Origin: a candidate division Zixibacteria bacterium RBG-1
GTDB taxonomy: Bacteria > Zixibacteria > MSB-5A5 > DSPP01 > RBG-1
NCBI GenBank assembly: GCA_000447245.1
Contig: AUYT01000001.1
Coordinates: forward strand, 1,668,001 to 1,732,000
Reading direction: 5' to 3'
DNA length: 64,000 nt
Shown: in pieces, positions 63,921-64,000 of the stretch
Layout of the letters: every line of letters begins with the position of its first letter
How positions within the stretch are numbered: the stretch's first letter is position 1
The notes under the pieces: model-generated
Databases searched by the model: none
What the model was told of the DNA's origin: nothing
Seen by the model: only the letters and a program-made list of their open reading frames with translations
Program-made: the position numbers and the translations under genes

Positions 63921-64000
63921 GTGATAGACGCTAAACTAGTTTCCTCAACGGTAGAGGAGACTAAAAAATTGGGTCGGGAATTTTCACAAAAACTTTCTGC
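63921..64000 (+). CDS. tsaE: Probable TsaE (tRNA threonylcarbamoyladenosine ATPase), N-terminal fragment
   Basis: A frame starting at GTG 63921, right after the PorX-like stop, stays open 26 codons to the window edge. It reads VIDAKLVSSTVEETKKLGREFSQ, like the N-terminus of TsaE before its Walker A motif. Only this fragment can be seen, so the call is tentative. Confidence 0.5.
   Translation, partial: MIDAKLVSSTVEETKKLGREFSQKLS

Overview
This window looks like chromosome from an uncultured, AT-rich, diderm bacterium, most plausibly of the FCB supergroup or a neighbouring candidate phylum such as Zixibacteria. That placement is inference. It rests on LPS heptose, lipid A acylation, Omp85 and TamB genes (an outer membrane), a PorX-type response regulator (best known from Bacteroidetes), and several exported proteins with SBBP-type repeats and paired dockerin-like calcium repeats. 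There is no rRNA, tRNA, CRISPR array, prophage or insertion sequence that I can see. Nearly all intergenic promoters fit TTGACA, a 16-18 bp spacer, and TATATT or TAAATT.

Layout. 1-3297 (minus): heat-shock genes hrcA-grpE-dnaK (dnaK runs off the left edge) and a cold-shock gene with a long structured leader. 3470-4288: a secreted dockerin-type protein. 4453-7475 (minus): pyrR-pyrB-pyrC behind a promoter, a PyrR-binding RNA hairpin and an attenuator terminator. 7671-11807 (minus): gcvH-gcvPA-(cysteine-less thioredoxin/TPR lipoprotein)-gcvPB. 11987-16233 (minus): an M24 peptidase, accB, pilT and accC. 16295-18562 (minus): split heptose genes rfaE1 and rfaE2 around an unknown membrane-anchored gene. 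18731-20888 (plus): a DUF3467 protein and an eight-repeat SBBP/dockerin protein, among dense intergenic repeats. 21018-31257 (minus): mnmA, AsmA-like, MA-clan peptidase, lipid A acyltransferase, heptosyltransferase, PfkB kinase, tldD and pmbA. 31378-32870 (plus): a second SBBP/dockerin gene, broken by a one-base frameshift. 32887-42391 (minus): cysteine desulfurase; a tamB-tamA-GATase-thiE operon; a 54-residue membrane protein; an outer-membrane barrel protein. 42602-46604 (plus): a subtilase and an M64 peptidase, both with dockerin tails, and a small exported protein overlapping the M64 gene. 46704-51894 (minus): dapF, argS, a SpmA/SpmB-like gate pair, a histone-deacetylase-family enzyme and an MBL-fold hydrolase. 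52037-59701 (plus): a surface-polysaccharide cluster behind a perfect consensus promoter; its sugar genes match the WbpB/D/E/I route to a diacetamido uronic acid. 59800-64000 (plus): serS, a membrane histidine kinase, a PorX-like regulator and the start of a probable tsaE.

The most interesting signals are: (1) exported proteins with paired dockerin-like repeats, four of the five ending in the same Cys-Cys-Leu; (2) a family of intergenic hairpins with fixed geometry (about 8-bp arms, 5-nt loop) and conserved flanks but unrelated arm sequences, usually in opposed pairs; (3) the pyr attenuator; (4) a kinase-PorX pair apparently outside Bacteroidetes; (5) enzymes with altered catalytic residues (subtilase Asp to Glu, LpxL-type acyltransferase Glu to Gln, thioredoxin fold without cysteines).
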